The notes below the pieces were generated by a model that was not told where the DNA came from, made no database searches, and was given only the letters and a program-made list of their open reading frames with translations. The translations under genes and the position numbers were made by a program. DNA of 12,430 bases, taken from the NCBI GenBank assembly GCA_030150085.1, contig JASLGJ010000570.1, positions 1-12,430 on the forward strand, in the 5' to 3' direction. Positions 1 to 6,407 of the stretch are shown here, piece after piece (positions within the stretch are counted from its first letter, which is position 1; each line of letters begins with the position of its first letter). This stretch comes from Candidatus Elarobacter sp. Lineage in GTDB: Bacteria; Vulcanimicrobiota; Vulcanimicrobiia; Vulcanimicrobiales; Vulcanimicrobiaceae.

Positions 1-609
1 GTGGGCCAGCACGTACGCGGTGCCGGGATCGCGCGGGCCGGCCTCGGTGCCGATCAGGCCGTCGGTGGCGAGCGTCGCGGCCAGGACCGGCGTGCGCACG
101 TAGCGCTCGACGAGGTCGGCGGCGGAGCCGCGCAACGCGGCCTGCACGTCGTCGGGGAACTTCTCGAACGAGGGCTCGGGGTCGTCGAACGAGTCGGCCA
201 GCAGCGCGCCCAAGCGCGTGGCCTCGCGCTCGAAGGCCGCCAAGCCGGCCACGTCGCGCTCGTCGAAGCGCGCGACCTCGCGCGCGTTCTCGGCCTCGTC
301 CTGCGCGAGCAGCAGCGAGCGGCCGTCGGCCAGCGGGGTGAACGAGGCCGGGTCCTTGCGGTACACGTCGTAGCCGTGCGCGCGCAGGTTCAGCTCGGCC
401 GCGATGCGCGGGTCGAACAGGCTGCACACGTACGAGGCGACCGAGAGCCGGTAGCCCGGCCAGACCTCGTCGGTCAGCGTCGCGCCGCCCAGCACCGGGC
501 GCCGCTCCAGCAGCACCGTGCGCAGGCCGGCCCGCGCGCAGTACGCCGCCGCGACCAGCCCGTTGTGCCCGCCCCCGACGATCGCGACGTCGTATGCGCG
601 TGCGCTCAT
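1..609 (-). CDS. NAD(P)/FAD-dependent oxidoreductase, phytoene-desaturase-like (3' end outside window)
   Basis: Only the N-terminal 203 codons are visible; the gene continues past the left edge. Near the start the protein reads DVAIVGGGHNGLVAA (about residues 7-21), a dinucleotide-binding GxGxxG fold. A Glu follows at the end of the second strand (VLLERR, about 34-39), and then LGGA, the arrangement typical of the phytoene desaturase/PYROXD2/amine-oxidase flavoprotein group. These enzymes bind FAD and oxidise or isomerise lipid-like or polyene substrates, but the substrate cannot be told from this fragment. The ATG at 609 overlaps the TGA of the upstream cysteine-cluster gene as ATGA. A GGGAG stretch about nine bases before it can act as ribosome binding site, so the two genes are probably translated together. 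The family assignment is solid; the reaction is not known. Confidence 0.85.
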   Translation of the reverse strand, partial: MSARAYDVAIVGGGHNGLVAAAYCARAGLRTVLLERRPVLGGATLTDEVWPGYRLSVASYVCSLFDPRIAAELNLRAHGYDVYRKDPASFTPLADGRSLLLAQDEAENAREVARFDERDVAGLAAFEREATRLGALLADSFDDPEPSFEKFPDDVQAALRGSAADLVERYVRTPVLAATLATDGLIGTEAGPRDPGTAYVLAH

Positions 610-1376
610 TTCTTCACGCTCCCGTTGGTGATGGCGTTCGTTCTCGGGACGCCGTTCGCGGCGCCGCCGGCGTTGACGGCGCGCTTGCGCTTGGGGCGGA
701 ACGGCTCGCCGGTGCGGTACTGGCCGTGGCGCGGGAGCGACCAGTCGACGTCCTCGCAGCCGATCGGGGTGAAGGCGCGGCAGTCGTGCGGGCGGCCTTC
801 GTAGATCCCGCAGTAGTAGCGGCCCGACTTCGAGCCCTTGAGGAAGACGCACTTGTCGGCCGCGTCCTCGCTCATCTCGCCGCCTTCCGTGACCTTGCGC
901 AGCCAGCCGACGACGAAGCCGTCGGCCGACTCGCGCGGCACCACGTAGTCCTCCATCACCTGGGCGTAGGTCAGGCCGAGGTGCTCGGCGATGCGCTGCA
1001 CGTCGGGCCCGCTGACGAACGGCTCGTAGCCGCTGCAGCACTCCGCGCAGCCGGGCGGGCACGCCACGTTCTCGGGCAGGTCGTACATGTGCTTGCGGGA
1101 GAGCTCGATCACGCGCCGCACCGCCGCGACGAACTCCGGGTCGCCGTTGTACTTGTACACCCACTCCTTGCGGGTGATCTCGTTGACGTTGAGCCGGCGC
1201 TCGGTCTTGGTGTTGTACTGGACGGTGACGTGCTCTTCGTCGATCTCGATCGACTGCACGGTGGTCATCGGCTCCAGGTCGAGGTCGGCCAGGCGCGCGG
1301 GCTGACCGGTCTCGCGCGTGAAGGCGCGCAGATTGCGCATCTCGCGGTGGGCGATGAGATCGATCGTCTCCTGCAT
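606..1376 (-). CDS. YkgJ-family cysteine cluster protein
   Basis: The protein has 256 residues. All eight cysteines lie in the pattern of the YkgJ/FliB-like zinc or iron-chelating family: CPPGCAECC (106-114), C176, then CGIYEGRPHDC (189-199) and C207 in PIGC. The first about 100 residues form a charged N-terminal extension rich in Glu and Arg. The last 30 residues (RPKRKRAVNAGG onward) are basic, low in complexity and probably disordered. Family members are thought to hold a metal cluster, with few having a defined role. The ATG at 1376 gives the longest sensible frame and has no clear Shine-Dalgarno; Met13 or Met37 are possible alternatives. The gene stops inside the start codon of the FAD oxidoreductase (ATGA), which suggests that the cluster protein serves that flavoenzyme, for example in electron transfer or maturation. 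That functional link is inference. Confidence 0.85.
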   Translation of the reverse strand: MQETIDLIAHREMRNLRAFTRETGQPARLADLDLEPMTTVQSIEIDEEHVTVQYNTKTERRLNVNEITRKEWVYKYNGDPEFVAAVRRVIELSRKHMYDLPENVACPPGCAECCSGYEPFVSGPDVQRIAEHLGLTYAQVMEDYVVPRESADGFVVGWLRKVTEGGEMSEDAADKCVFLKGSKSGRYYCGIYEGRPHDCRAFTPIGCEDVDWSLPRHGQYRTGEPFRPKRKRAVNAGGAANGVPRTNAITNGSVKK

Positions 1377-1408
1377 GAGCCCGGCTTCGCCCGGGGAATC
1401 GTGTTGCC

Positions 1409-1993
1409 ATGCGACCCCGACACGCTTCGCCTGCCTTGATTGCCCTGCTTGCGGGCGCGGCGCAGCTCGCCGCCGCGGCGGCGCCGGCCGCGGCGGACGA
1501 CCTGGCCAGCGTCAACGCCAAGGTCGGCGCGGCGATGCACGCCGCCAAGTCGTTCGTGCTGACCACGACCACCGGGGGCTTCAACGGCGCGATGACCTAC
1601 GTCGCGCCCGACCGCTACCGCACGGCGCTGGCCTACAACGGCACGACCTACGACGTGGTGGTGATCGGCAAGGACGGCTACGTGAGCGCCAACGGCTCGC
1701 CGTACCGCAAGGTCGACGCGCCGCCGGAGTTCCTCCAGACCCAAGTCCAGCTGCGCGACGTGCCGGTCGACGCGGTCCTGCCCGACACGACCGTCAACGG
1801 CACCGTCTACGGGCAGTTCGCGACCACCTCGGCCGGCCCGCAGCACGACCAGCGCCTGACCTGCACCTACGACAAGAAGACGTACCGCATCGCCCGCTGC
1901 GCGAACGAGTCGCTGACGATCGCCTTTGGCAAGTACGACGACCCGGCCAACGCGGTCGCCGTCCCGCCCGCGGCGGCGCCGGCCCACCGCTGA
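1409..1993 (+). CDS. Secreted LolA-like hypothetical protein
   Basis: This 194-residue protein begins with a basic n-region (MRPRHA) and an Ala/Leu-rich stretch to about residue 29. A signal-peptidase site is likely just before DDLASVNAK. The mature part is rich in Thr, Val and Tyr and alternates in a beta-sheet manner. The segment YVAPDRYRTAL followed by GTTYDVVVIGKDGYV and a GSPYRKV strand resembles the strand order of LolA/LppX/outer-membrane-lipoprotein-carrier-like folds. Two cysteines (C152, C164) could form a disulfide outside the cytoplasm. The C-terminus is a short Ala/Pro tail. Only 32 bases separate its ATG from the divergent cysteine-cluster gene, so both promoters must overlap or lie inside the coding regions; a small hairpin (1380-1384 with 1391-1395) sits in that gap. 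A lipid- or hydrophobic-ligand role is inference from the fold-like pattern alone. Confidence 0.75.
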   Translation: MRPRHASPALIALLAGAAQLAAAAAPAAADDLASVNAKVGAAMHAAKSFVLTTTTGGFNGAMTYVAPDRYRTALAYNGTTYDVVVIGKDGYVSANGSPYRKVDAPPEFLQTQVQLRDVPVDAVLPDTTVNGTVYGQFATTSAGPQHDQRLTCTYDKKTYRIARCANESLTIAFGKYDDPANAVAVPPAAAPAHR

Positions 1994-2032
1994 CGGCGGA
2001 GCCGGCCCGCGGCGAGACGAACCCCGGGGGCC

Positions 2033-2077
2033 ATGCAGAAGAAGCGCACCGCTCCAGCCGCCGCGGCGCTCGCGTGA
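2033..2077 (+). CDS. Possible 14-codon leader ORF coupled to the ROK gene
   Basis: An ATG at 2033 follows a G-rich stretch (GGGGG) by a few bases and opens a reading frame of 14 codons (MQKKRTAPAAAALA). Its TGA overlaps the GTG start of the ROK kinase as GTGA. The ROK start itself has no Shine-Dalgarno, so a coupled leader would explain how it is reached. The frame is short and could be chance; nothing about its peptide is recognisable. Confidence 0.22.
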   Translation: MQKKRTAPAAAALA

Positions 2078-3048
2078 CCCAGGCGATCGGGGTCGACCTG
2101 GGCGGGTCGCACGTCATGGCCGCGCTGGTCGACGAGGCCGGCACGCTGGGCAAGAAGCACGAGATCGACCTCGACGACCGGGCTCCCGAGAAGGTCGTCG
2201 ACGCGCTCGAGACGGTCGTCCAGCACGCCCTCGACGACGCCGGCGGGGAGGTGGCCGGGATCGGGATCGGCTCGCCCGGCAACATCGACGCCCAGAGCGG
2301 GACGATCCGCTACTCGCCCAACTTCCTCTGGCACGACGTCCCGCTGGGGACGCTGGTGCGCGAGCGCTTCCCCAAGCTGAGCGTGTTCGTCGGCAACGAC
2401 GCCCGCTGCGCGACCCTGGGCGAGTACGCCCACGGGGTCGGCCAGGGCACGTCCGACTTCGCCCTGCTGACCCTGGGCACGGGGATCGGGGGCGGCTTCG
2501 TGGCCAACGGGGTGCTGGCGCTGGGCCACATGAACGGGGCGGGCGAGTTCGGCCACCACACGATCCGGCCCGAGAGCGGCTTCATCTGCGGCTGCGGCAA
2601 GGTCGGCTGCTTCGAGGCCCAGGCCTCGGGCACGGGGCTGCTCCGCCACGCGCTCAAGCTCGCGCCCTCGTTCCCCCGCAGCACCCTGCTCGAGCCGCCG
2701 GCCGGCAAGCAGCTCGGCTCCAAGGCGATCCGCAAGGCCGCCCAGGCCGGCGACCCGCACGCCCTGGCCGCCTGGAACGCCTTCTGCGACGACCTGGCGC
2801 TGGGCTTGTCCAACGTGATCGCGTTCGTCAACCCGGAGCTGATCGCGCTGGGCGGCGGGGTCTCCAGCGCGGGCGACTTCCTGCTCGAGCGGGTCCTCCC
2901 GGCGGTCGAGGTCCGAACCACGATGGTCCCGCGCGGCACGACCCGGATCGTCCGGGCGGCCCTGGGCAACGACGCCGGAGCGGTCGGGGCGGCCACCGCG
3001 GCCATGCGCGGCGGCCTGATCGCCAAGCTGCCGGCCGGGGTGCCGTAA
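2074..3048 (+). CDS. ROK-family sugar kinase (glucokinase-like)
   Basis: The 324-residue product shows the full ROK signature. It has the phosphate-1 motif DLGGSH (8-13), GSPGNID (67-73), the catalytic aspartate in GND (D109), the glycine-rich LGTGIGGG (134-141), and ExGH for sugar binding (E158, H161). The zinc motif CGCGKVGCFE carries C172, C174 and C179. The adenosine-binding region is ALGGGVS (258-264). Length matches typical ROK glucokinases and no helix-turn-helix precedes the domain, so it is a cytosolic kinase rather than a ROK repressor. It would phosphorylate glucose or a related hexose with ATP; the exact sugar is not fixed by the motifs. The frame is open far upstream, but conserved sequence begins just after the GTG at 2074 (TQAIGVDLGG), which overlaps the TGA of a possible 14-codon leader. 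It is not next to any sugar transporter. Confidence 0.93.
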   Translation: MTQAIGVDLGGSHVMAALVDEAGTLGKKHEIDLDDRAPEKVVDALETVVQHALDDAGGEVAGIGIGSPGNIDAQSGTIRYSPNFLWHDVPLGTLVRERFPKLSVFVGNDARCATLGEYAHGVGQGTSDFALLTLGTGIGGGFVANGVLALGHMNGAGEFGHHTIRPESGFICGCGKVGCFEAQASGTGLLRHALKLAPSFPRSTLLEPPAGKQLGSKAIRKAAQAGDPHALAAWNAFCDDLALGLSNVIAFVNPELIALGGGVSSAGDFLLERVLPAVEVRTTMVPRGTTRIVRAALGNDAGAVGAATAAMRGGLIAKLPAGVP

Positions 3049-3076
3049 GCGCTTTGGCCCCGCCGTAAGCGTTTGG
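3042..3076 (+). repeat. Two direct copies of GCCGTAAGCG(C)TTTGG
   Basis: GCCGTAAGCGCTTTGG (3042-3057) is followed by GCCGTAAGCGTTTGG (3062-3076), which differs only by loss of one C. The first copy contains the ROK stop codon and the palindrome AAGCGCTT. The pair lies just before the small Cys-rich gene. AAGCGCTT resembles cores of LacI-family operators, but no regulator gene is present here, so a regulatory role is only a possibility. Confidence 0.6.
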
Positions 3077-3102
3077 AAAGTCCCGGTCCGCATACTGGCC
3101 GG

Positions 3103-3315
3103 GTGACTGAGCGCGACACCCCGGCGCTGCTGCCCCCGACCTGTACGGACTGCGGCCACCGGGCTTCACTCCACCACCTCGACGGCTGCCGAGCCCTCGT
3201 GCTGGGCCGCATCAGCCCCTCGCGCGCCTGCACTTGCACCACCACCCTGCGCGACATCCTCGGCTCGCGCTACTCCCGGCCCCCGGCCGAGCTGGTCGAG
3301 CGCCGGGCCATCTGA
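3103..3315 (+). CDS. Small Cys/His-rich protein (70 aa), possible zinc-binding
   Basis: From the GTG at 3103 this reads a 70-residue protein with TCTDCGH near residues 12-18, HH about 22-23, a single Cys in DGC, and CTC near residue 43, followed by a basic tail. The CxxC...C...CxC arrangement suggests a small zinc ribbon or knuckle, though I do not recognise the family. A TTG at 3073 would add ten residues; the GTG is preferred because the upstream part lies in the direct repeat. There is no Shine-Dalgarno directly before the GTG. CATACT at 3091-3096 lies where a -10 box would sit for a leaderless transcript starting at the GTG, but no convincing -35 is seen. It is followed by a strong hairpin. 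The coding call rests on frame, Cys pattern and position only. Confidence 0.55.
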   Translation: MTERDTPALLPPTCTDCGHRASLHHLDGCRALVLGRISPSRACTCTTTLRDILGSRYSRPPAELVERRAI

Positions 3316-3324
3316 CGTCTTCGC

Positions 3325-3357
3325 GGCCGGCAGCGGTAGGGTGTACCGCCTCCGGCC
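3325..3357. terminator. Bidirectional hairpin between convergent genes
   Basis: GGCCGG (3325-3330) pairs with CCGGCC (3352-3357), and GCGGTA (3333-3338) with TACCGC (3344-3349), around a GGGTG loop. Two mismatched pairs separate the stems. It lies in the gap between the small Cys-rich gene and the 3' end of the M20 gene, so it can end transcription from both sides. There is no U-tract, as is common at high GC. Confidence 0.6.
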
Positions 3358-3372
3358 CGGGTGTGGGGGACG

Positions 3373-4545
3373 TTAGGGGGCGTGCAGCGGGGCGTCCAGG
3401 GCCAGGGCGGTCATCATGCGGACGCCGGTTTCGAGGGCCGCCTCGTCGATGTCGAAGCGGGCGTGGTGGTGGGGGAAGCGGCTGCTCGGGCCGCCTTTGC
3501 TGCCCAGGGAGAAGAAACACGCCGGGACGCGCTCGGCGAAGAACGAGAAGTCCTCGGCGCCCATCAGCTTGGGCACGTCGGTGACGCGCGGCTCGCCGAC
3601 CACGCGCTGCGCCAGCGCGCGGGCGTAGCGGGTCTGCTCGGCGTCGTTCGAGGTGACCGGGTAGCGCCACAGGTACTCGAAGGCGTAGGTCGCGCCCGAG
3701 CTCTCGCAGATCCCGCGCAGCACGCGCTCGATCCGCTCGGCCATCTTCTCGCGCACGCGGGCGTCGAACGCTCGCACCGTGCCCAGCAGGCGGACCCGGC
3801 TGGGGATGACGTTGTGCGTGGTGCCGCCGTTGATCGCGCCGATCGTCACCACCGCGGGCTCGAGCGGGTCGATGTTGCGCGAGACGACCTGCTGCAGCGC
3901 GACGACGAACTGCGAGGCGACGTAGACCGGGTCGATCGAGGTGTGGGGCGCGGCGCCGTGGCCGCCCTTGCCCTCGACCGTGATCTCGATCGAGTCGCTC
4001 GACGCGTAGAACGGCCCCTCGCGGAAGCCGAGCTGGCCGACCGGGTGGGCCGAGGAGAGGTGCAGCCCGTAGGCGCGCTCGATTCCGAAGCGCTCCAGCA
4101 CCCCGTCCTCGATCATCGCCTTGGCCCCGCCCTGGCCTTCCTCGGCCGGCTGGAACAGGAAGCAGACCGTGCCCGCGACCTCGGCCCGGCGGTTCATCAC
4201 CGCCCGCGCGGCGCCGAGCAGCATCGCGACGTGACCGTCGTGTCCGCAGGCGTGCATGATCCGCTTGGTCTGCGAGCGGTAGGGGACGTCGTTCTCCTCG
4301 TCGAGCGGGAGCGCGTCCATGTCGGCCCGGAGCATGATCGTCTTGCCGGGCTTGGCGCCCCGCAGAACGCCCACCACGCCGGTCTTGCCGATCCCGGTCG
4401 TGACCTCGAAGCCCAGCCCGCGCAATCGCTCGGCGACCATGCCCGCGGTGCGGTGCTCCTCGAAGCCGAGCTCGGGGTGGCGGTGCAGGTCGCGCCGCGT
4501 GGCGACGACCTCGGTCAGAATGTCTTCTGAAATTGCTACAGTCAT
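3373..4545 (-). CDS. M20D-family amidohydrolase (N-acyl amino acid / hippurate-type hydrolase)
   Basis: This 390-residue protein matches the amidohydrolase branch of peptidase family M20 along its whole length. Visible motifs are HRHPELG (21-27), RADMDALP (73-80) and HACGHDGH with metal ligands C100 and H102 (98-105). The acid pair PAEEG contains E135 and E136, and H162 lies in LHLSS. The lid/dimerisation domain contains GKGGHGAAPH (192-201) and THNVIP (243-248), and the C-terminal region has MGAEDF (328-333) and a His-rich HHHARFDID. Such dinuclear-metal enzymes remove acyl groups from amino acids or peptides in the cytosol; the natural substrate is unknown. A TTG at 4554 would add three residues, but the ATG at 4545 is preceded by GGAT at suitable spacing and is chosen. 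It is separated from the upstream glycosyltransferase by a two-hairpin repeat, so it may have its own transcript. Confidence 0.92.
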   Translation of the reverse strand: MTVAISEDILTEVVATRRDLHRHPELGFEEHRTAGMVAERLRGLGFEVTTGIGKTGVVGVLRGAKPGKTIMLRADMDALPLDEENDVPYRSQTKRIMHACGHDGHVAMLLGAARAVMNRRAEVAGTVCFLFQPAEEGQGGAKAMIEDGVLERFGIERAYGLHLSSAHPVGQLGFREGPFYASSDSIEITVEGKGGHGAAPHTSIDPVYVASQFVVALQQVVSRNIDPLEPAVVTIGAINGGTTHNVIPSRVRLLGTVRAFDARVREKMAERIERVLRGICESSGATYAFEYLWRYPVTSNDAEQTRYARALAQRVVGEPRVTDVPKLMGAEDFSFFAERVPACFFSLGSKGGPSSRFPHHHARFDIDEAALETGVRMMTALALDAPLHAP

Positions 4546-4550
4546 GAGAT

Positions 4551-4607
4551 CCAAGGCGGCTTCGCCGCAGGCGAAACGCGACGGGTTCGGCGGAACGCCG
4601 AACCCAC
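4551..4607 (-). repeat. Dispersed two-hairpin intergenic element, copy 1
   Basis: The gap between two minus-strand genes holds two perfect hairpins: TTCGCC (4561-4566) with GGCGAA (4570-4575), and GGGTTCGGCG (4583-4592) with CGCCGAACCC (4596-4605). The 18-base core AACGCGACGGGTTCGGCG (4575-4592) recurs exactly at 12063-12080, and the flanking AAGGCGGCT and GCCGAAC...CAC also match, giving a second copy. The 10-bp stem lies directly after the glycosyltransferase stop and may also end its transcript. Confidence 0.8.
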
Positions 4608-4608
4608 T

Positions 4609-5775
4609 TCAGCCGGCGGCGGAGACGGGGGCGTTGGGGCGGCCGGTGACGGCCATGCTGGCGATCAGCTCGGCGATCTTGCGCGAGGAGCCGCGCGGGG
4701 CGACGGCCGTCTGCTGGGCCCGCATCTTGGCCAGCCGCTCCTGGCTGTGGACGATCCGGCGCACCGACTGGACCACCTCGGCGGTGGTCAAGGCCACCAC
4801 CCCGATCCCGTTGGTGCGCACGTAGTCGAGGTTGCCGCGCTCCTGGCCGGGGACGTAGTCGTAGACCACCACCGGCACCTCGGCCACCGAGGCCTCGGCG
4901 ATCGTGCCCGGGCCGGCCTTGGTGACCAGCAGGTCGGCGGCGCGCATCAGCTCGGGCACGTCGTTGCGGAAGCCCAGCACGGTCATGGACACGGGCAGCG
5001 AGGGGGCGAGCTCCTCGAGCCGCTGCTTGAGGGCGGCGTTGCGGCCGGTGACGACCACCAGGTGGAAGTCCAGGCCCGACTTGGCCAGGCCCAGGGTGGT
5101 GGGGAGCAGCTTGCCGCCGCCCTCGCCGCCGGCCATCAGGAGCGCGATCGTGCCCGTCTCGGGCAGCGCCAGCTTCTTGCGGATCTCGGCCTTGGTGCCC
5201 GACACGTCCTCGAAGCGGGGGTGGATCGGGTGGCCCAGCAGGCGCAGCCGCTCGGGCGGCACGCCGCGCTCGATCGCGCGCTGGTACACTTCGCGGGCCG
5301 GGACGACGGTCAGGTCGGCCTCGGGCAACAGCCAGCCCTCGTGGACCCGGCCCAGGTCGGTGATGACCGTGACGATCGGGACGGCCTGCATCCCGGCATC
5401 GGCCCGCGCCCGCAGGGCGGCGTGGTTGAGCAGGGGGTGGACCGAGACGATCACGTCGGGCTGGTACTGCAGGAACACGTCGCGCAGCCGCTCGCGGTAG
5501 AGCGGCTCGCAGAAGCGGACCAGGGTGCGGTAGCGGCGCCGCCCGTTGGTGGCGTGGAAGAGCGCGCCGTAGATCGGCGGGGCATACTTGAGGGCGCTGC
5601 TATAGGCCGGGCCGAGCGCCGAGAGCGGGAACGTGCAGTGGGTCGCGATGTCGTCGATGCGCCACTCGAAACGCGTCTCCCCATCGATCTCGTCGAGCGC
5701 GGCCCCGACGGCTTGCGCCCCGGCGCGGTGCCCGCCGCCGGTATCGGAGATCAGAAAGAGGACGCGTTTGGTCAT
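4609..5775 (-). CDS. GT28 family glycosyltransferase, MGDG synthase / processive diacylglycerol glucosyltransferase-like
   Basis: The 388-residue protein has the two-domain GT-B layout of MGDG synthases and Bacillus UgtP. The N-terminal lipid-acceptor domain begins VLFLISDTGGGHRAGAQAV (TGGGHRA, 12-18) and contains SVHPLLNH (111-118) and VITDLG...H145. The C-terminal donor domain contains MAGGEGGGK (214-222), the nucleotide-sugar motif TKAGPGTIAE (285-294) and PGQERGN (309-315). These enzymes act at the inner face of the membrane, moving galactose or glucose from the UDP-sugar to diacylglycerol; the sugar cannot be read from sequence. The ATG at 5775 lies six bases after the stop of the His-box membrane protein gene, with GAGG overlapping that stop as ribosome binding site, so both are one operon for membrane lipid modification. 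A hairpin repeat follows the stop. Confidence 0.88.
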   Translation of the reverse strand: MTKRVLFLISDTGGGHRAGAQAVGAALDEIDGETRFEWRIDDIATHCTFPLSALGPAYSSALKYAPPIYGALFHATNGRRRYRTLVRFCEPLYRERLRDVFLQYQPDVIVSVHPLLNHAALRARADAGMQAVPIVTVITDLGRVHEGWLLPEADLTVVPAREVYQRAIERGVPPERLRLLGHPIHPRFEDVSGTKAEIRKKLALPETGTIALLMAGGEGGGKLLPTTLGLAKSGLDFHLVVVTGRNAALKQRLEELAPSLPVSMTVLGFRNDVPELMRAADLLVTKAGPGTIAEASVAEVPVVVYDYVPGQERGNLDYVRTNGIGVVALTTAEVVQSVRRIVHSQERLAKMRAQQTAVAPRGSSRKIAELIASMAVTGRPNAPVSAAG

Positions 5776-5781
5776 CCCACC

Positions 5782-6372
5782 TCAGCTCGTCTGCTTGAGC
5801 ACCGGCCGGCGCTTCATCGCGGCGGCTCGGCGAACGGCGGCTCGGCGCACCGCCGCCGCGCGGCGCTTGGGCGACAGGGCCCGCAACTGCGCGATCAGCG
5901 CGCGCGCGGGAGCATCGTAAAAGCGGAACAGGTCGCCGAACTCGATCTCGGGGTTCCGGTGGTGGCCGTCGTGGTCCTCGGGGAGGACCAGGCCGGTGGC
6001 GCGCGCGAGGCGGACCAGCCAGGGCGGGCTGACCCAGCCCAGCTCGGTGGTGTGCCGCCACCAGACGTGGAGCTGGCCGAGCAGCAGCCCGGCCACCGCC
6101 CCGTAGACCGACACGAACGCCATGCCGGCCGCGACGATCATGTAGGGCACCGCGCCCAGGAAGCCGTCGAGCAGGACTTGCGGGTCCTTCGAGAGCACGG
6201 CGTGGTCCCAGTAGGAGCGCCGGCGGTCGTGGTGCGTGCGCAGGTGCAGCTTGCCCCAGACGTGCTGCGGAACGTGGTAGAAGAACGTCGAGCCGAAGTC
6301 ACCGACGACCATGACGACGAACATCGCCACGATTGCGGAGACGATGGGCGAGCCCAGCACGATCGAGTTCAC
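5782..6372 (-). CDS. His-box integral membrane protein, fatty acid hydroxylase / lipid desaturase-like
   Basis: This 196-residue membrane protein starts with a hydrophobic helix (about 7-25) and has a second hydrophobic hairpin near 72-100. Between and after these are histidine boxes of di-iron membrane oxygenases: HVPQH (33-37), HLRTHH (43-48), HVWWRHTTELGW (102-113) and DHDGHH (133-138), followed by FGDLFRFYD (145-153). The pattern fits the fatty acid hydroxylase/sterol desaturase superfamily. The exact branch (carotenoid hydroxylase, lipid hydroxylase or a TMEM189/CarF-like desaturase) is not certain. The C-terminal 30 residues are an Arg/Ala tail (RRAAV repeats) that could bind acidic lipid head groups. 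The GTG at 6372 has AAGGA about seven bases upstream, which supports this start. It is the first gene of a pair with the glycolipid synthase, suggesting that it modifies an acyl chain or an isoprenoid lipid. Confidence 0.8.
   Translation of the reverse strand: MNSIVLGSPIVSAIVAMFVVMVVGDFGSTFFYHVPQHVWGKLHLRTHHDRRRSYWDHAVLSKDPQVLLDGFLGAVPYMIVAAGMAFVSVYGAVAGLLLGQLHVWWRHTTELGWVSPPWLVRLARATGLVLPEDHDGHHRNPEIEFGDLFRFYDAPARALIAQLRALSPKRRAAAVRRAAVRRAAAMKRRPVLKQTS
5821..5850 (-). repeat. 15-bp tandem duplication encoding VRRAA twice
   Basis: Two adjacent 15-base units (5821-5835 and 5836-5850) differ at one position. They encode the repeated VRRAA pentapeptide in the basic tail of the His-box membrane protein, so the tail length is likely to vary between strains by unit gain or loss. 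Confidence 0.7.
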
Positions 6373-6407
6373 GCTGATCCTTGTGTTCAGAGAAGGCTAA
6401 CGGCGGA

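Noticed and set aside
1318..2073. N-terminal extension of the ROK kinase frame
   Set aside because: It overlaps the secreted protein gene in another frame and is Arg-rich with no motif; the conserved ROK start is at 2074.
1867..3159. Minus-strand open frame opposite the ROK gene
   Set aside because: Shadow of the ROK coding sequence with biased composition and no recognisable motif.
3361..4530. Long plus-strand open frame opposite the M20 gene
   Set aside because: It mirrors the M20 gene on the other strand; high GC removes stop codons. The product is Arg/Asp/Ala/Val-biased with no motifs, while the minus strand shows complete M20 motifs.
4551..4607. Simple Rho-independent terminator only
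   Set aside because: It may act as one, but there is no U-tract, and the exact 18-base core recurs inside coding sequence at 12063-12080, which a plain terminator would not explain.
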